In this document: positions 8,226 to 16,493 of the stretch, piece after piece
Layout of the letters: each line of letters begins with the position of its first letter
Numbering within the stretch: the stretch's first letter is position 1
Assembly (NCBI GenBank): GCA_964395715.1
Contig: CAYNAU010000005.1
Location: forward strand, 109,507-173,506
Length of the DNA: 64,000 nt
Source: Porticoccus sp964395715
Lineage (GTDB): Bacteria; Pseudomonadota; Gammaproteobacteria; Pseudomonadales; Porticoccaceae
Direction of reading: 5' to 3'
The notes under the pieces: model-generated
What the model saw: only the letters and a program-made list of their open reading frames with translations
Databases searched by the model: none
Told to the model about the DNA's origin: nothing
Position numbers and translations under genes: made by a program

Positions 8226-9206
8226 TTAGCGGTTCTTTTCTTCACTTTTTTTGCGAAGAGTGATTGCTGTCTTGCGGATTTCAGATGAGTTAGAGGCCAG
8301 TTTGGAATTCAAGGAGGGGGCTTTTGCAATTAGGCTATCTGGCCACGGGCGTATGCTTGGCGAGTTTTTTTCGATGAAACTCTTGAGCGTATTAGTGGCA
8401 GTATTGGCGCTAGTGTGACAACCAAAAGTTAATGACACCAGCGCAGTTGCGAGTGGGTAATTTGGCTTGCCATACCCTGGCATTCTCCAGCCCTTTTCGA
8501 TTTGCCAAGCCTCGTCTGGTAGATGTCCGCCATTATGCGGCGCCCAATCTTTGTTTGAAAAAGTTCTTAGCCGAAAAACCAGGTCAAATAACAGGGAGGT
8601 TTCTACAGTTGGCGACCGCCGGGAGTTCAGCGGATTTGAGAGAGTAAGACAGCCAAAGGCAAAACGGGATTCGTGTGTCCCAGCATTGTGCCCGAAAAAG
8701 TGATCTTCAAATGCCCCAGCCAGAGCTGTGAGCACACTCCCGTATAGAACATCAACACGCTGGCTTCCAGATGCCGAACGAATTTTTACATTGTGTATCG
8801 CTTCAGCAAGGTAAAGAGCGTTAGTTACTGTATTTCCCCGAGCAGGCGCCTGAAGTTCTTTTGCTATTTCCCTCAGCTGAGAGGCATATTCTTTTGAGCG
8901 ATTGTAGGCATCACGGTATTGATCACGCGCCTTGGTATCTGGGTCTGATTTGGTGACAAAATCTTTAGCAAATCTCGACGCACAGAAGCAACTCTGAAGA
9001 AGTGTTGCAGCTAATATTTTTACGTCGCTGGGGTCGTATTGATCTTCTAGTTTTTCAAAAAGCTCTTGTGCCGAAGTCGCAGATTCGTCTGCCAATTTGT
9101 TCTTGTGCCAATCGAAAAACTCACTCTCATAAAGCCAAGGGCTATTCCTTCCATTTACTTCAACAGAAAAGTGAATACCTTCTAGGTCTAGCAGGCCATA
9201 ACTCAT
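8226..9206 (-). CDS. Unknown protein, second gene of a coupled pair
   Basis: A 326-residue protein without a signal peptide or membrane segment, and with no motif I recognise. It is rich in helices in the middle (residues about 45-150). The central part contains RVDVLYGSVLTALAGAFEDH, then CLTLSNPLNSRRSPTVETSL. The C-terminus is Ser/Lys-rich. Its ATG overlaps the stop of a 51-residue gene (ATGA), so the two form one unit. The position between the integrase and alpA is a usual cargo site for defence or anti-phage genes in such islands, but no activity can be assigned from the sequence. Confidence 0.7.
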   Translation of the reverse strand: MSYGLLDLEGIHFSVEVNGRNSPWLYESEFFDWHKNKLADESATSAQELFEKLEDQYDPSDVKILAATLLQSCFCASRFAKDFVTKSDPDTKARDQYRDAYNRSKEYASQLREIAKELQAPARGNTVTNALYLAEAIHNVKIRSASGSQRVDVLYGSVLTALAGAFEDHFFGHNAGTHESRFAFGCLTLSNPLNSRRSPTVETSLLFDLVFRLRTFSNKDWAPHNGGHLPDEAWQIEKGWRMPGYGKPNYPLATALVSLTFGCHTSANTATNTLKSFIEKNSPSIRPWPDSLIAKAPSLNSKLASNSSEIRKTAITLRKKSEEKNR

Positions 9207-9358
9207 AACTTTTCGCAGAACGCCAGGTCCGCCTTAGTCTTTCCCCTCAGATTCCGAAGTAGTTCCAGTACAATGCCAGCCTCGGTGACTATTGAGCCAA
9301 GAGCGCCTCCAATCAGCATTCTGGTTTTGTTATCGGGGGTACCACCTACATCGACCAT
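9203..9358 (-). CDS. Small protein coupled to the 326-residue unknown
   Basis: A 51-residue frame beginning MVDVGGTPDNKTRMLIGGAL. AAAGGA lies seven to eight bases before the ATG, a good ribosome-binding site, and its TGA overlaps the ATG of the next gene. A short hydrophobic stretch (MLIGGALGSIVTEAGIVLEL) could be a weak amphipathic or membrane helix, followed by a basic tail. The coupling argues it is a real gene and a partner (regulator, antitoxin or membrane anchor) of the 326-residue protein. Confidence 0.6.
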   Translation of the reverse strand: MVDVGGTPDNKTRMLIGGALGSIVTEAGIVLELLRNLRGKTKADLAFCEKL

Positions 9359-9446
9359 ATTGATGTCCTTTCGTCGGTTTGGTTAAGGAGGTGGTTGTGT
9401 TGCAGCACCGCCCACCCAAATTTATCTGCCCCAAGGGCAGATTCTT

Positions 9447-10673
9447 TCACGCATCCCCACCAAAGTTTGCAGGCACGACATTTGAACCTGTTTCCAAGTG
9501 ATCAAGGTAATCGGCATACCACTGCATCATTACCGCCCGGTCTTTCAAGTATTCAGCGTGCTTAGTGTACGCGCCCCGTACCTGATTCCGTTCGAGATGG
9601 GACAGCTGCCTTTCGATTGCATCAGGGTTAAAGCCCTCCTCGTTCAAAATCGAAGAGGCGGTTGTCCTAAAGCCGTGGGGGGTGGCTCTTGATTTGTAAC
9701 CGAGGCGGTAGAGTGCGTAAGTCATGGTGTTTTCAGAAATGGGCCGGGCCCGTGATTTTTCCCCGGGGAACACTAAATCGTAGCGGCCAGAGATAGGCCG
9801 GATTTCCTCCAGTAGCGCCAGCGCTTGGCGAGACAGCGGGACAAGGTGTTGCGTCCCCATCTTCATGCGTTCACCGGGGATTCGCCACAACTTGGCCTTA
9901 AAGTCGAACTCTTCCCAGCGGGCGCCCCTCAGCTCTCCAGGCCTGACAAAGGTCATAATCAGCAGTTTCAGCGCATATCGGGTCAGAGGGTGCCCGTCAT
10001 AAGTGGAAACCTTGCGAAGCAGCTCAGGCAGCTCCTGTCTCGTTACCGCAGCCCGGTGTTCCTGCTTGCGTTTTTTGAGCACCCCGGTCAGTTCAGCGGC
10101 GGGGTTTACCTGGGATCGACCAGTTTGAACCGCATAGCGAAAGACAGAGGAACAACGCTGAAGCACTCGACCAGCAACGTCCAGGGCATCTCGCGCCTCG
10201 ATGCGACGTATGACTTCCAATACATCTGGGGGTTGGATCTCAAAGACAGGGCGGTAACCGATGTGGGGAAAGGCATCACGCTCCAGTGACTCGATCACCC
10301 GGCGGGCGTGATCTTCTGTCCATCGACCCTTCTGGTGTAGCCACCACTCCCGGGCAATGGCCTCGAAACTGCTGGCCGAGGCAAGGCGTTTAGCACGCTT
10401 CTCCTGTTTTCGTAACAGGCCCGGGTCTTCACCTTTCGACAGTGCCTTTTTAGCCTCCCTAGCTGCCTCTCGGGCTTCAGCAAGCGATACAGCTGGGTAC
10501 ACCCCCAAAGCTAGGAGCTTTTCCTTGCCATGGAAACGGTATTTCAGGCGCCAATACTTGCCGCCGTTGGGCTTCACTTGAAGAAAGAGACCACCCCCAT
10601 CGAACATTTTATAGTCTCGATCCTGGGGCTTTGCGCTTTTAACAGCCGTAGCATTGAGCTTGTCCGTGGCCAT
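9447..10673 (-). CDS. P4-type tyrosine integrase
   Basis: The 408-residue recombinase has the N-terminal DUF4102 arm-binding domain (FDGGGLFLQVKPNGGKYWRL, HGKEKLLALGVYPAVSLAEA), a central SAM-like core-binding domain and the catalytic domain. Visible catalytic residues are Arg in TFVRPGELRG, His and Arg in HGFRTTASS, His in LSHLERN and Tyr in RGAYTKHAEY. ATG 10,673 is preferred because AAGG is eight bases upstream and the family usually starts just before this point; a longer frame to 10,715 exists. It reads away from tRNA-Leu, as usual for islands integrated at a tRNA 3' end. All catalytic residues are present, so it may still be active. Confidence 0.93.
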   Translation of the reverse strand: MATDKLNATAVKSAKPQDRDYKMFDGGGLFLQVKPNGGKYWRLKYRFHGKEKLLALGVYPAVSLAEAREAAREAKKALSKGEDPGLLRKQEKRAKRLASASSFEAIAREWWLHQKGRWTEDHARRVIESLERDAFPHIGYRPVFEIQPPDVLEVIRRIEARDALDVAGRVLQRCSSVFRYAVQTGRSQVNPAAELTGVLKKRKQEHRAAVTRQELPELLRKVSTYDGHPLTRYALKLLIMTFVRPGELRGARWEEFDFKAKLWRIPGERMKMGTQHLVPLSRQALALLEEIRPISGRYDLVFPGEKSRARPISENTMTYALYRLGYKSRATPHGFRTTASSILNEEGFNPDAIERQLSHLERNQVRGAYTKHAEYLKDRAVMMQWYADYLDHLETGSNVVPANFGGDA

Positions 10674-10839
10674 ATGGGGGTACCTTGGCAGGTAATAATC
10701 TGGGGTACCCCACAAAAGTACCCCCGATATACCCCCTATGTCAACGGACGTTATCGGACATAGTCAGATTCGACAGACGAAAAAAAGCCCCGATTTCCGG
10801 GGCCTTATAGACGGTAACGGATGTTACCGGATGTTGATA
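10674..10839. repeat. Integrase-proximal attachment region with short repeats
   Basis: Between int and the tRNA 3' end are two imperfect 19-base direct repeats, at 10,743-10,761 and 10,816-10,834 (15 of 19 bases equal, pattern AACGGAYGTTAYCGGAYRT). Closer to int there is a cluster of GGGGTACC-type boxes, including the palindrome GGGGTACCCC at 10,702-10,711. Such short repeats beside a tyrosine integrase are typical arm-type integrase or excisionase sites, and those near the int start may serve its own regulation. This is inference from position and repetition. Confidence 0.5.
10780..10804 (-). terminator. Rho-independent terminator behind tRNA-Leu
   Basis: Read on the minus strand, GCCCCGG-type stem bases flank a short AAAT loop and are followed by seven T. 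It lies downstream of the tRNA and upstream of the integrase, so it would end the tpiA-secG-tRNA transcript and insulate the island. Confidence 0.7.
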
Positions 10840-10924
10840 TGGTGCCCAAGGCCGGACTTGAACCGGCACGGCTTACGCCACTACCCCCTCAAGATAGCGT
10901 GTCTACCAATTCCACCACTTGGGC
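10840..10924 (-). tRNA. tRNA-Leu (anticodon GAG)
   Basis: On the minus strand the sequence folds as a class II tRNA: acceptor GCCCAAG/CTTGGGC, D-arm TGGTGGAATTGGTAGACA, anticodon stem CTATC/GGTAG (one T-G pair) with loop TTGAGGG, a long variable arm, T-arm GGTTCAAGTCC, and an encoded ACCA end. Anticodon GAG reads CUC and CUU leucine codons. It is intact although an island is integrated at its 3' side. It follows secG by 12 bases. Confidence 0.95.
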
Positions 10925-10936
10925 AATAAACGGTTG

Positions 10937-11317
10937 TTACTCTGTACCTGCAGGCGCGGGAATTTCCGATGCAGGTGCCGAGGGTATATCTTCATCTACG
11001 GAAGGAATGTCCGATTCCTGGACTTCTTCCAGTATTTCCATTTGTACGGCCTCTAGCTCGGGCAGCACTTTATCACCGACTTTGGCGTTATCCTTGGCCA
11101 TTACCGCCAGGGCAAAGCTGGTGACAAAAAACACGGTCGCCATGATAGCGGTAACCTTGCTGAAGAAGTTCCAGCCACCGGCACTGCCAAATACGGTTTG
11201 CGAGGCACCGGAACCAAATGATGCGCCGGCTTCTGCGCCCTTGCCCTGTTGTACCAGGATCAGTCCAATAATGGACAGAGCCGTCAACAGGTGAACAATC
11301 AATATCAGTTTTTCCAT
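10937..11317 (-). CDS. secG: Preprotein translocase subunit SecG
   Basis: SecG is an auxiliary inner-membrane subunit of the SecYEG channel that helps SecA-driven export. The 126-residue protein has a first membrane helix (LILIVHLLTALSIIGLILVQ), the conserved QQGKGAEAG loop with FGSGASQTVFGSAG, and a second helix (AIMATVFFVTSFALAVM). The C-terminal 40 residues are acidic and Pro/Ala-rich, a common low-complexity tail. It sits 20 bases downstream of tpiA and just before tRNA-Leu, the order known from Pseudomonas. Confidence 0.95.
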   Translation of the reverse strand: MEKLILIVHLLTALSIIGLILVQQGKGAEAGASFGSGASQTVFGSAGGWNFFSKVTAIMATVFFVTSFALAVMAKDNAKVGDKVLPELEAVQMEILEEVQESDIPSVDEDIPSAPASEIPAPAGTE

Positions 11318-11337
11318 TTGCCTGCTTCGCCTTGAGG

Positions 11338-12063
11338 TTAGGCCAGTTTACAAATCTCGCCAAATTCGGCGCTGTCCAGTGAGGCTCCGCCCACCAGAGC
11401 GCCGTCGATATCCGGCTGAGCAAACAGCTCGGCCGCATTGGCAGCTTTTACACTGCCGCCATAGAGCACCCGGGTGCCCTCGCCGTTCGCACCCAACTGC
11501 TGGCGAATGGCTTTGTGTACTTCCTGGGCCTGCTCGGCGGTGGCTGTTTTGCCGGTGCCTATAGCCCAAACCGGTTCGTAGGCGATGACCGCACTGCAAA
11601 CCGCTTTTATGCCAGCTGCCTGAATGACTGTATTCAGCTGGCTGTTAATCACTGCCAGGGTTTCACCCTGTTCCCGCTGCGCCAGGGTTTCCCCGACACA
11701 GAGAATTGGCACCAGCCCTGCGGCCTGGGCCGCCATAAATTTGGCTGCCACCTGTGCGTCGTTTTCGCCATAGAGCGTACGCCGCTCGGAATGGCCAACA
11801 ATGGCATAACGGCAACCGATGTCGCGCAACATATCGGCGCTGACTTCACCGGTGTAGGCGCCCTGCTGCTGCTCAGAAACGTTCTGTGCGCCGACACCAA
11901 TATCGGTGTCATGCAACGTCGCAATCACCTCGGGGAGATACACGTAGGGCGGACAAACCACCACCTCCACTCCTCCGAGCTTCGGCAAGCCTGCCAGAAG
12001 CGCTGCTATCGATTCGCGGGAACCGTGCATTTTCCAGTTGCCTGCTACCAGGGGACGACGCAT
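11338..12063 (-). CDS. tpiA: Triosephosphate isomerase
   Basis: Interconverts dihydroxyacetone phosphate and glyceraldehyde 3-phosphate in the cytoplasm. The 241-residue TIM barrel starts MRRPLVAGNWKMHG with the substrate-binding Asn/Lys. It has the electrophilic His in YAIVGHSERR, the catalytic Glu in VIAYEPVWAIGTGK (with flexible loop 6) and the phosphate-binding YGGSVK and GALVGGASL segments. Length is normal. It lies between glmM and secG and is probably co-transcribed with secG. Confidence 0.97.
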   Translation of the reverse strand: MRRPLVAGNWKMHGSRESIAALLAGLPKLGGVEVVVCPPYVYLPEVIATLHDTDIGVGAQNVSEQQQGAYTGEVSADMLRDIGCRYAIVGHSERRTLYGENDAQVAAKFMAAQAAGLVPILCVGETLAQREQGETLAVINSQLNTVIQAAGIKAVCSAVIAYEPVWAIGTGKTATAEQAQEVHKAIRQQLGANGEGTRVLYGGSVKAANAAELFAQPDIDGALVGGASLDSAEFGEICKLA

Positions 12064-12189
12064 ATTAAGGTTTTCCCGGCCCTGAAAAGGGGCGCAATAT
12101 TAACGAAGTTACCGCCAAACTACAACTGATCACGGCGCGATTCCAAAGGACCAAATACGCCATTCTTCGGCTTTCAAACCAGACCGCAC

Positions 12190-13530
12190 TCAACCGACTT
12201 CGTGTGTCACCACTTCCGCCACGTGGGTCACCAGTTCATCCACCAGTTTGGCGTCTTCACCTTCCACCATCACGCGAACCAGCGGTTCGGTGCCGGAGGG
12301 TCGCAACAGTACCCGGCCCCGGTCACCCAGGGTCTGCTCGGCTGCTGCCACGGCCTCTTGTATGCGAGGGAAATTTTCCAGTTTGAAGTTCTGCTTGATG
12401 CGCACATTGATCATCTTCTGAGGGAATTTTTTCATGCCCTTTTTCAAATCGTGCAGCGAGGTGTCGGTTTCGCGCATGGCATAGAGCACCTGTAGGGCCG
12501 CAACCACCGCATCGCCGGTGGTGGTCAGGTCGCTACAGATGATATGACCGGAACTTTCGCCCCCCAACTGCCACTTGCGTTCGCGCATGGCTTCGATCAC
12601 GTAGCGATCACCCACTTTCGCGCGGAAGAATGGAATACCCAGTTCTTTAAGCGAGATTTCCATACCGAAGTTGCTCATCAAGGTGCCCGCCACACCACTG
12701 CATTCGCCCTGCTCATGGCGGTGCTTGGCGATGACGAACAGCAGTTCATCGCCATCCACCATGTGGCCCATGTGGTCGACGAACAACACGCGGTCACCGT
12801 CGCCGTCGAAGGCGATACCCATGTCGGCACCCTGGCTGGTCACCGCTTCCTGCAGCAATGCCGGCTTGGTGGAGCCGCAGTTTTCGTTGATGTTGAAACC
12901 ATCGGGGTTGACCGCCATTTCCACCACTTCGGCGCCCAGTTCCCGGAATACGCTGGGGGCGGTGTGATAGGTAGCGCCATTGGCGCAATCGACCACCAGT
13001 TTCAGGCCTTGCAGGTTGCTGCCGGCAGGGAGAGTGCCTTTACAGAATTCTATGTAACGGCCCACGGCATCGGGGACGCGGTGGGCTTTGCCCAGCTTGC
13101 TGGACTCTTCGGTGACAATGTCATTGTGCAGATATTGTTCAATGGCCAGCTCCACTTCATCGGGCAGCTTGAAGCCATCACCGCCAAAGAACTTGATGCC
13201 ATTATCGTAATATGGGTTGTGGGAGGCACTGATAACAATTCCAGCCTGTGCACGGAAGGTGCGTGTCAGGTAGGCAATAGCCGGCGTCGGCATGGGGCCG
13301 AGAAGGGCAACATCTACCCCCGCGGCAATTAGCCCTGCCTGCAGGGCCGACTCAAACATATAACCGGAGACGCGGGTGTCCTTGCCCACCAGGATAAGTT
13401 TGCGGCCCTGGGTCTGCTCACTGAACACCTTACCCGCTGCCCAGCCCAGTTTGAGCACGAAATCGGCCGTAATGGGGTGAATGCCTACTCTGCCGCGGAT
13501 ACCATCGGTACCGAAAAAAGTTCTTGCCAT
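12190..13530 (-). CDS. glmM: Phosphoglucosamine mutase
   Basis: Converts glucosamine 6-phosphate to glucosamine 1-phosphate for UDP-GlcNAc, hence peptidoglycan and LPS. The 446-residue protein begins MARTFFGTDGIRG, has the phosphoserine loop VISASHNP, the metal-binding DGDGDR, the sugar-binding GGESSGH and the phosphate-binding RPSGTEPLVRVM at the end. All four domains are complete. Its ATG lies two bases after the folP stop, so the two are co-translated. Confidence 0.97.
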   Translation of the reverse strand: MARTFFGTDGIRGRVGIHPITADFVLKLGWAAGKVFSEQTQGRKLILVGKDTRVSGYMFESALQAGLIAAGVDVALLGPMPTPAIAYLTRTFRAQAGIVISASHNPYYDNGIKFFGGDGFKLPDEVELAIEQYLHNDIVTEESSKLGKAHRVPDAVGRYIEFCKGTLPAGSNLQGLKLVVDCANGATYHTAPSVFRELGAEVVEMAVNPDGFNINENCGSTKPALLQEAVTSQGADMGIAFDGDGDRVLFVDHMGHMVDGDELLFVIAKHRHEQGECSGVAGTLMSNFGMEISLKELGIPFFRAKVGDRYVIEAMRERKWQLGGESSGHIICSDLTTTGDAVVAALQVLYAMRETDTSLHDLKKGMKKFPQKMINVRIKQNFKLENFPRIQEAVAAAEQTLGDRGRVLLRPSGTEPLVRVMVEGEDAKLVDELVTHVAEVVTHEVG

Positions 13531-13532
13531 GC

Positions 13533-14369
13533 TTATCTCTCGATCGCTGTCATTATTTTCAGGGCATCGGCCGTCGCCGCCACATCGTGCACACGTACAA
13601 TGCTGGCGCCCCGCTGCACGGCCAGCATCGCCATCGCCACACTGCCCACCATACGCTGCTCAACCGGCTTGTCCAGCAGCGCACCAATCATGGATTTTCG
13701 GGAGAGGCCCACCAGCAGTGGCCTTCCCAACTGTTGTAACTCCCCCAACCCCCGAAACAAGTCCAAGTTGTGTTGCAGGGTTTTGCCAAACCCGAAGCCC
13801 GGGTCCAGCAGCAGTTTGTCCCGCTCTATTCCTACAGCTTCACAAGCTGCCACGCGGCTGGCCAGAAAGTCTCTGACCTCCTGCACAACATCTTCATATT
13901 CCGGGCGTTGCTGCATACTGTCTGGCTCACCGGACATATGCATCAGACAAACGGGCAAGCCTGTTTCGGCAGCTGCCTGCAATGCTCCGGGACGACGCAG
14001 CGCCCGCACATCGTTAATCAGGCTGGCACCAGCCTCTGCGGCGGCTGTTATAACCTCGGCGGTACTGGTATCCACAGAAACCGGCACATCGAAACGTGCT
14101 GAAATCGCTTCAATCACGGGCACCACCCGCTGCAACTCTTCTGCGACCGTGACGGCCGCGGCGCCCGGGCGGGTGGATTCGCCGCCCACATCGATAATCG
14201 CCGCTCCCTCTGCAACCATGGCCTCTACCCGTCGCAGGACCCTGGACATATCCAGACGGCCGTCACTGGCATGAACGGCACCGCCATCTGAAAAAGAGTC
14301 GGGGGTGGTATTCAACACGCCCATAATGCGGGGGGTTGAGAGGTCCAGCATGAAGCGGCCAAGATGCAT
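13533..14369 (-). CDS. folP: Dihydropteroate synthase
   Basis: Joins p-aminobenzoate to 6-hydroxymethyl-dihydropterin diphosphate in folate synthesis and is the sulfonamide target. MGVLNTTPDSFSDGG binds the diphosphate, DVGGESTRPGA and DPGFGFGKT are family signatures, and KSMIGALL and SIVRVHDV close the barrel. I chose ATG 14,369 (278 aa) because it places the first strand (LDLSTPRIMGVL) as in other FolP proteins; a GTG at 14,402 would add 11 residues. It follows ftsH after a terminator and directly precedes glmM. Confidence 0.93.
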   Translation of the reverse strand: MHLGRFMLDLSTPRIMGVLNTTPDSFSDGGAVHASDGRLDMSRVLRRVEAMVAEGAAIIDVGGESTRPGAAAVTVAEELQRVVPVIEAISARFDVPVSVDTSTAEVITAAAEAGASLINDVRALRRPGALQAAAETGLPVCLMHMSGEPDSMQQRPEYEDVVQEVRDFLASRVAACEAVGIERDKLLLDPGFGFGKTLQHNLDLFRGLGELQQLGRPLLVGLSRKSMIGALLDKPVEQRMVGSVAMAMLAVQRGASIVRVHDVAATADALKIMTAIER

Positions 14370-14445
14370 CAGTTCAGGCTCTCGCGCTCTGGTTGAAGGC
14401 ACAGCCAGGGATGAACATCACCATGGAAAACAGCTTTCAGAATTG

Positions 14446-14479
14446 CAAAAAAGCCCCCGGCCAGAAGCGGGCCGGGGAA
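14446..14479 (-). terminator. Terminator after ftsH
   Basis: On the minus strand CCCCGGCC pairs with GGCCGGGG across a seven-base loop and is followed by GC and six T. It lies five bases after the ftsH stop and would separate ftsH from folP-glmM. Confidence 0.85.
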
Positions 14480-14483
14480 CTGT

Positions 14484-16403
14484 TTAGTGCTCGTTAGCGG
14501 GACCGCCAACGGTACCGGTGTCATCGGCATCGCCGCTATCGGTTTTGCCGCCGTCCGGGCCGGGTCGGCCACCAAAATCCTGGTCGCGCCACTCATGGGG
14601 AGGACGAACAGGCTTGCGGGCCATCAGATCATCCACCTGGTCGGAATCGATGGTTTCGTACTCCATCAGGGCGTCTTTCATGGCGTGCAGCACGTCGATA
14701 TTGTCCTCGAGGATTTTCTTGGCACGGTCGTAGCTCTCGTCGAGTACGCGGCGCACCTCAACATCGATTTCCCGTGCGGTATCTTCCGAGTAGGTGGCAT
14801 TGCCGGTGCCGGGCATCTGGGATTCTTCGTGGCCATATAACACCGGACCCATGGAGTCGGAAAGACCCCAGCGAACCACCATGTTGCGGGCCATTTGCGT
14901 GGCGCGCTCGATATCATTGGATGCCCCGGTAGTCACCCCATCGGCTCCATGAATCAGTTCCTCGGCAATACGTCCGCCAAACAGGCTGCACAACTGACTG
15001 GACAACTGGCGACGGCTCATACTGTACTTGTCTTCTTCCGGCAGGAACTGGGTAACACCCAACGCCCGACCACGGGGAATAATGCTCACCTTATGAATCG
15101 GGTCATGCTCAGGCATCATGCGGCCGACAATGGCGTGACCGGCCTCATGGTAAGCGGTATTTTCCTTTTCCTTCTCCGACATCACCATGGAACGGCGCTC
15201 GGCACCCATCATGATTTTGTCGCGGGCTTTTTCGAACTCCTCCGTGGTGACAATGCGCTTGTTGGCGCGCGCCGCGAACAGCGAGGCCTCGTTCACCAGG
15301 TTGGCGAGATCGGCACCTGAAAAGCCGGGGGTTCCGCGGGCGATAATACCCAGGTCGACGTGCTCATCCAGCGGCACCTTGCGCACGTGCACCTTGAGGA
15401 TTTGCTCGCGGCCACGAATATCCGGCAAACCAACAAATACCTGGCGGTCAAAACGACCCGGACGCAGCAGCGCCTTGTCGAGCACATCGGGGCGGTTGGT
15501 GGCAGCGATGACAATAATGCCCTCGTTGCCTTCGAAACCATCCATTTCCACCAACAGCTGGTTCAGAGTTTGCTCGCGCTCGTCGTGACCACCGCCGTAG
15601 CCACCACCACGGTGACGACCGACCGCATCAATCTCGTCAATAAAGATAATGCAGGGGGCCTGCTTCTTGGCCTGATCAAACATATCCCTGACGCGGGAAG
15701 CACCCACACCGACAAACATTTCCACGAAATCAGAACCGGAAATGGAAAAGAACGGCACCTTGGCTTCGCCGGCAATGGCCTTGGCCAGCAGGGTTTTACC
15801 GGTACCGGGCGGACCCACCATCAGCACGCCCTGGGGAATACGACCACCCAGCCGCTGGAAGCGGGAGGGATCGCGCAGGAAGTCTACCAGTTCATGGACA
15901 TCTTCCTTGGCTTCATCCACACCGGCCACATCGGCAAAGGTGGTTTTAATCTGGTCTTCACCCAGCAGACGCGCCTTGCTCTTGCCAAAAGCCATGGGGC
16001 CGCCACGGCCACCGCCGCCGCCCTGCATCTGGCGCATGAAGAACATGAAAATGGCCAGGATCAGCAGAATCGGGAACGATGCCACCAGCAGTTGCGTCCA
16101 CAGGCTCTGCTGCTCCGGCTCACGCCCCTGCACGGTGACGTTGTTGTTGAGCAGATCGCCCATCAGCCCGGAGTCCGGGACATTGGGACGAATGGTCTTG
16201 AAGCTGCTGCCATCGGCGCGCTTACCCTCGATGGTCAGCCCCTGGATCTCTACATTGGTGACCCGGCCGCTCTGCACTTCTTCAATGAAAGAGGAGTAAC
16301 TGATTTCATCCTCTTTGGCAGGGGGACTAAAATTCTGGAATACCGACAGCAGTACCGCCGCGATAATCAGCCACAACACAAGATTCTTGGCCATATCGTT
16401 CAA
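14484..16403 (-). CDS. ftsH: ATP-dependent zinc metalloprotease FtsH
   Basis: A membrane-anchored AAA+ protease that removes misfolded membrane proteins and short-lived regulators. Of 639 residues, two N-terminal membrane helices (LVLWLIIAAVLLSVF and LLVASFPILLILAIFMFFM) flank a periplasmic domain. The AAA module has Walker A GPPGTGKT, Walker B IIFIDEIDAVG and the second region RPGRFDRQV. The zinc site is HEAGH, with a downstream Asp. A TTG start at 16,403 is favoured because GAGGAAG is five bases upstream, whereas the ATG three codons later would be too far. The Gly/Asp-rich C-terminus is variable. It follows rlmE, as in E. coli and Pseudomonas. Confidence 0.96.
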   Translation of the reverse strand: MNDMAKNLVLWLIIAAVLLSVFQNFSPPAKEDEISYSSFIEEVQSGRVTNVEIQGLTIEGKRADGSSFKTIRPNVPDSGLMGDLLNNNVTVQGREPEQQSLWTQLLVASFPILLILAIFMFFMRQMQGGGGGRGGPMAFGKSKARLLGEDQIKTTFADVAGVDEAKEDVHELVDFLRDPSRFQRLGGRIPQGVLMVGPPGTGKTLLAKAIAGEAKVPFFSISGSDFVEMFVGVGASRVRDMFDQAKKQAPCIIFIDEIDAVGRHRGGGYGGGHDEREQTLNQLLVEMDGFEGNEGIIVIAATNRPDVLDKALLRPGRFDRQVFVGLPDIRGREQILKVHVRKVPLDEHVDLGIIARGTPGFSGADLANLVNEASLFAARANKRIVTTEEFEKARDKIMMGAERRSMVMSEKEKENTAYHEAGHAIVGRMMPEHDPIHKVSIIPRGRALGVTQFLPEEDKYSMSRRQLSSQLCSLFGGRIAEELIHGADGVTTGASNDIERATQMARNMVVRWGLSDSMGPVLYGHEESQMPGTGNATYSEDTAREIDVEVRRVLDESYDRAKKILEDNIDVLHAMKDALMEYETIDSDQVDDLMARKPVRPPHEWRDQDFGGRPGPDGGKTDSGDADDTGTVGGPANEH

Positions 16404-16493
16404 ATGAACTTCCTCATCTTAATGCCGGCGATACCCATCGCCCGGCAACACAGGGGCCAACCCACAGGCCCGCCCCGCTAATTCACCCTTTCC

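Larger units (their letters stand above)
1..10839. mobile_element. Integrated genomic island at tRNA-Leu(GAG), left end outside the window
   Basis: All convincing genes from 1 to 10,673 lie on the minus strand and none belongs to the conserved core. The gene nearest the tRNA is a P4-type tyrosine integrase, followed by an AlpA regulator, a terminase-small-subunit-like protein and restriction/defence cargo. In Pseudomonas-like genomes secG and tRNA-Leu are followed by rimP-nusA-infB; here that order is broken exactly at the 3' end of the tRNA. I see no second copy of the tRNA 3' end within the window, so the distal attachment site must lie to the left of position 1. The left limit is therefore unknown and the right limit is inferred to be at or near the tRNA 3' end. 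Confidence 0.8.

Noticed and set aside
15360..16481. Long open frame (373 codons) opposite ftsH
   Set aside because: Antisense to a certain essential gene; its composition follows FtsH codon usage and no domain is visible.
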